Shown: one piece after another, positions 62,701-64,000 of the stretch | Position numbering within the stretch: the stretch's first letter is position 1 | How the letters are laid out: each line of letters begins with the position of its first letter | Source of the DNA: Cladocopium goreaui | Taxonomy: Eukaryota > Sar > Dinophyceae > Suessiales > Symbiodiniaceae | Assembly (NCBI GenBank): GCA_947184155.2 | Contig: CAMXCT020003435.1 | Location: forward strand, 124,001 to 188,000 | Length of the DNA: 64,000 bases | Direction: 5' to 3' | Position numbers and translations under genes: made by a program | Notes under the pieces: generated by a model | The model's database searches: none | What the model was told of the DNA's origin: nothing | The model's input: the letters and a program-made list of their open reading frames with translations, nothing else

Positions 62701-63212
62701 AATGATCTGTATGATTATGTAAGGGTATGGAAAACGATCGATTTGTTGAGCCTCGCAAGGATTGCACACAATACTGGCGTGCGAGCCGGCCAATCCAATG
62801 ATTGGAGGCAAAGCATTGGTCAGTTAGAGCTCCTCGGAGCAACCAGGCTGCGATCTGAGGGACCGTGTGATCACTCTGTGAGGTCAGAATTCAGTTGAGG
62901 TTTACTTTGCCAAGTGTTGGTCTCGGTATTTCCATCATGTAAGGGTTTCAAAACCTATATGTAGAGGACAAAATGTTGGTTTGACTATGTACTTGAAAAA
63001 GCTAAACCTGCGCGGTTTTCCGGGCGAATCACAAAAGTCAGTAGCTGATTTTAGAGGAAAACTCACTGAAAGCACAATGTGGTTACAATGAAATGACAGA
63101 CTCTGAAGACGTGTGGCCATGGTTTCAAACTATTGAAGCCCAAGAAATGACGGCACGATGGTATTCCCAAAAGCCACACCGCAATGAGCCTCAGAATGCT
63201 TAGGAATCCAAG

Positions 63213-63246
63213 CTGGAGGCAGACATTGTGACATACAACGCTGCTT
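63213..63246 (+). CDS. PPR short exon
   Basis: The acceptor ATCCAAG precedes LEADIVTYNAACPK. D-I-V-T-Y-N-A-A is the start of a PPR repeat. The end is uncertain, since the frame stops at a TGA a few codons later. Confidence 0.55.
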
Positions 63247-63467
63247 GTCCTAAGAGTTTTGAGATGTTTTGAGTTATGAAATGTATAAACCGTTTGAAAC
63301 CAATGTATCTTAGAATCTTAGACTTGGACAGATCCTCCCGCATTTTTGAATGGCAGGGTTTGCTTTGGAATGGATGATCCTCCCAATCCTCCCGCATTTT
63401 TTTGTTGACAGCGTGCCGTGTTCTGTTGCTGTGACTTGGACGAGATCCCTGGTTTTTTTTGCCCAAG

Positions 63468-63535
63468 GTCATCCTATTGGGATGCTACTCTGGTGGCTGG
63501 GAGAGTTCCCTGCAAGTCCTGAGTGAGCTGAAATT
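63468..63535 (+). CDS. PPR-like exon
   Basis: The acceptor GCCCAAG precedes VILLGCYSGGWESSLQVLSE. G-x-W-E-x-S-L-x-V-L-S-E matches the second helix of a PPR repeat. The gene probably continues beyond the window. Confidence 0.5.
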
Positions 63536-63854
63536 TGGATTTGATTGGCAGCTGTGGTTTTCTGGTGCTTCCAGTTCGATTTTTTGTGTTTTTTTGAGGC
63601 GAGATGTAATGCCCATGTTTATTTTCAGACGGAAACACTGTAAGCTTGACTTAACGGACTTGATCCAATGAGGCTTGTTAGGTGTTCGGGGTGTCGATTT
63701 CAACTACCACAGCACTCCACAACCTCCAGTGAGGAAGAGGTCGACTCTGGTTCCAGACATTTGCTCTCACAACACTGTGGCTTGGTGTATTGAGTGTTGA
63801 AGACGTTTGAACCACGTGTGATTTTACTGCAAAAATATACTGTAGCAACCTAGC

Positions 63855-63966
63855 ACCCCAAAAAAAATAGAGCAGTGTTTCCAGGATGGTATAGATTCTA
63901 GATGATGTTTCCCCCGTGTCTTCCAGGGTTCTAACCTTTCTATTTTTGATATTTTTGTAGGGGTTG
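63855..63966. repeat. Dispersed repeat, copy 2
   Basis: Matches 46097-46195 in the same orientation: CACCCCAAAAAAAATAGAGC, TGTTTCCAGGATGGT, ATGATGTTTCC and GGGGTTGC. Neither copy has an ORF. Terminal structure not determined. Confidence 0.5.
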
Positions 63967-64000
63967 CAATGAATATGTAAGCATGAAGATTGCAAGATTT

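Noticed and set aside
1-64000. Dinoflagellate spliced-leader relic, tRNA, rRNA or snRNA genes
   Set aside because: No stretch matching a spliced leader or a convincing tRNA or rRNA fold was found by eye. The tRNA-like match at 19127-19138 is explained as the retrotransposon primer site.

Overview
This window looks like nuclear DNA of a dinoflagellate, most likely of the Symbiodiniaceae type. The evidence is threefold. It holds a Ty1/copia retrotransposon with an accessory-domain layout that I associate with dinoflagellate genomes. It holds short exon-like patches joined by AG acceptors and GT or G|GC donors. It holds very large simple-sequence arrays. No bacterial operons, rRNA, tRNA or CRISPR were seen. 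The organism call is an inference, because no spliced-leader relic or marker gene was recognised.

Layout. 1-10.7 kb: low-complexity intergenic DNA with a few exon-like patches (2.5-5.0 kb), a C-rich minisatellite block between inverted repeats (5.9-6.6 kb), a CATA/TA microsatellite (7.27-7.80 kb) and a nested palindromic foldback (8.1-8.3 kb). 10.735-19.455 kb: a copia-class LTR retrotransposon on the minus strand, with two 316-bp LTRs that I read as identical, a 6-bp target duplication inside a TA-rich microsatellite, an initiator-Met-like primer-binding site and two long ORFs. ORF1 carries gag, a zinc knuckle, an aspartic protease and a methyltransferase-like domain. A separate 197-codon open stretch lies in its +1 frame and encodes an ExoX-C-like domain. 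ORF2 carries integrase, reverse transcriptase and RNase H, in the -1 frame relative to ORF1. The RT catalytic dipeptide reads GD instead of DD, so this copy is probably dead by a single transition.

19.8-22.3 kb: exon-like patches on the plus strand. 22.5-23.9 kb: a composite repeat made of a unique end, five 94-bp minisatellite units, a microsatellite and a second unique end with a hairpin and CTGG|T terminus. Partial or diverged inverted copies recur at 35.8-37.2, 39.2-40.7 and 49.9-50.8 kb. 25.4-30.8 kb: exons of a THUMP-family RNA N2-guanine methyltransferase gene with a 1.8-kb ATGT array inside an intron. 31-57 kb: many plus-strand exon-like patches, mostly unrecognised, including a METTL21-like exon at 46.0 kb, a 277-bp tandem satellite (43.7-44.5 kb) and a few minus-strand open stretches (37.8, 47.5 and 57.0 kb). 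58.9-63.6 kb: exons of a pentatricopeptide-repeat (PPR) protein.

Most protein-coding calls here are single exons inferred from open frame, amino-acid texture, local GC rise and splice signals. Exon joins, starts and ends are uncertain unless stated. The strongest annotations are the retrotransposon, the THUMP-type methyltransferase and the PPR gene. The near-uniform plus orientation of the exon patches from 20 to 63 kb fits the unidirectional gene arrays known in dinoflagellates.
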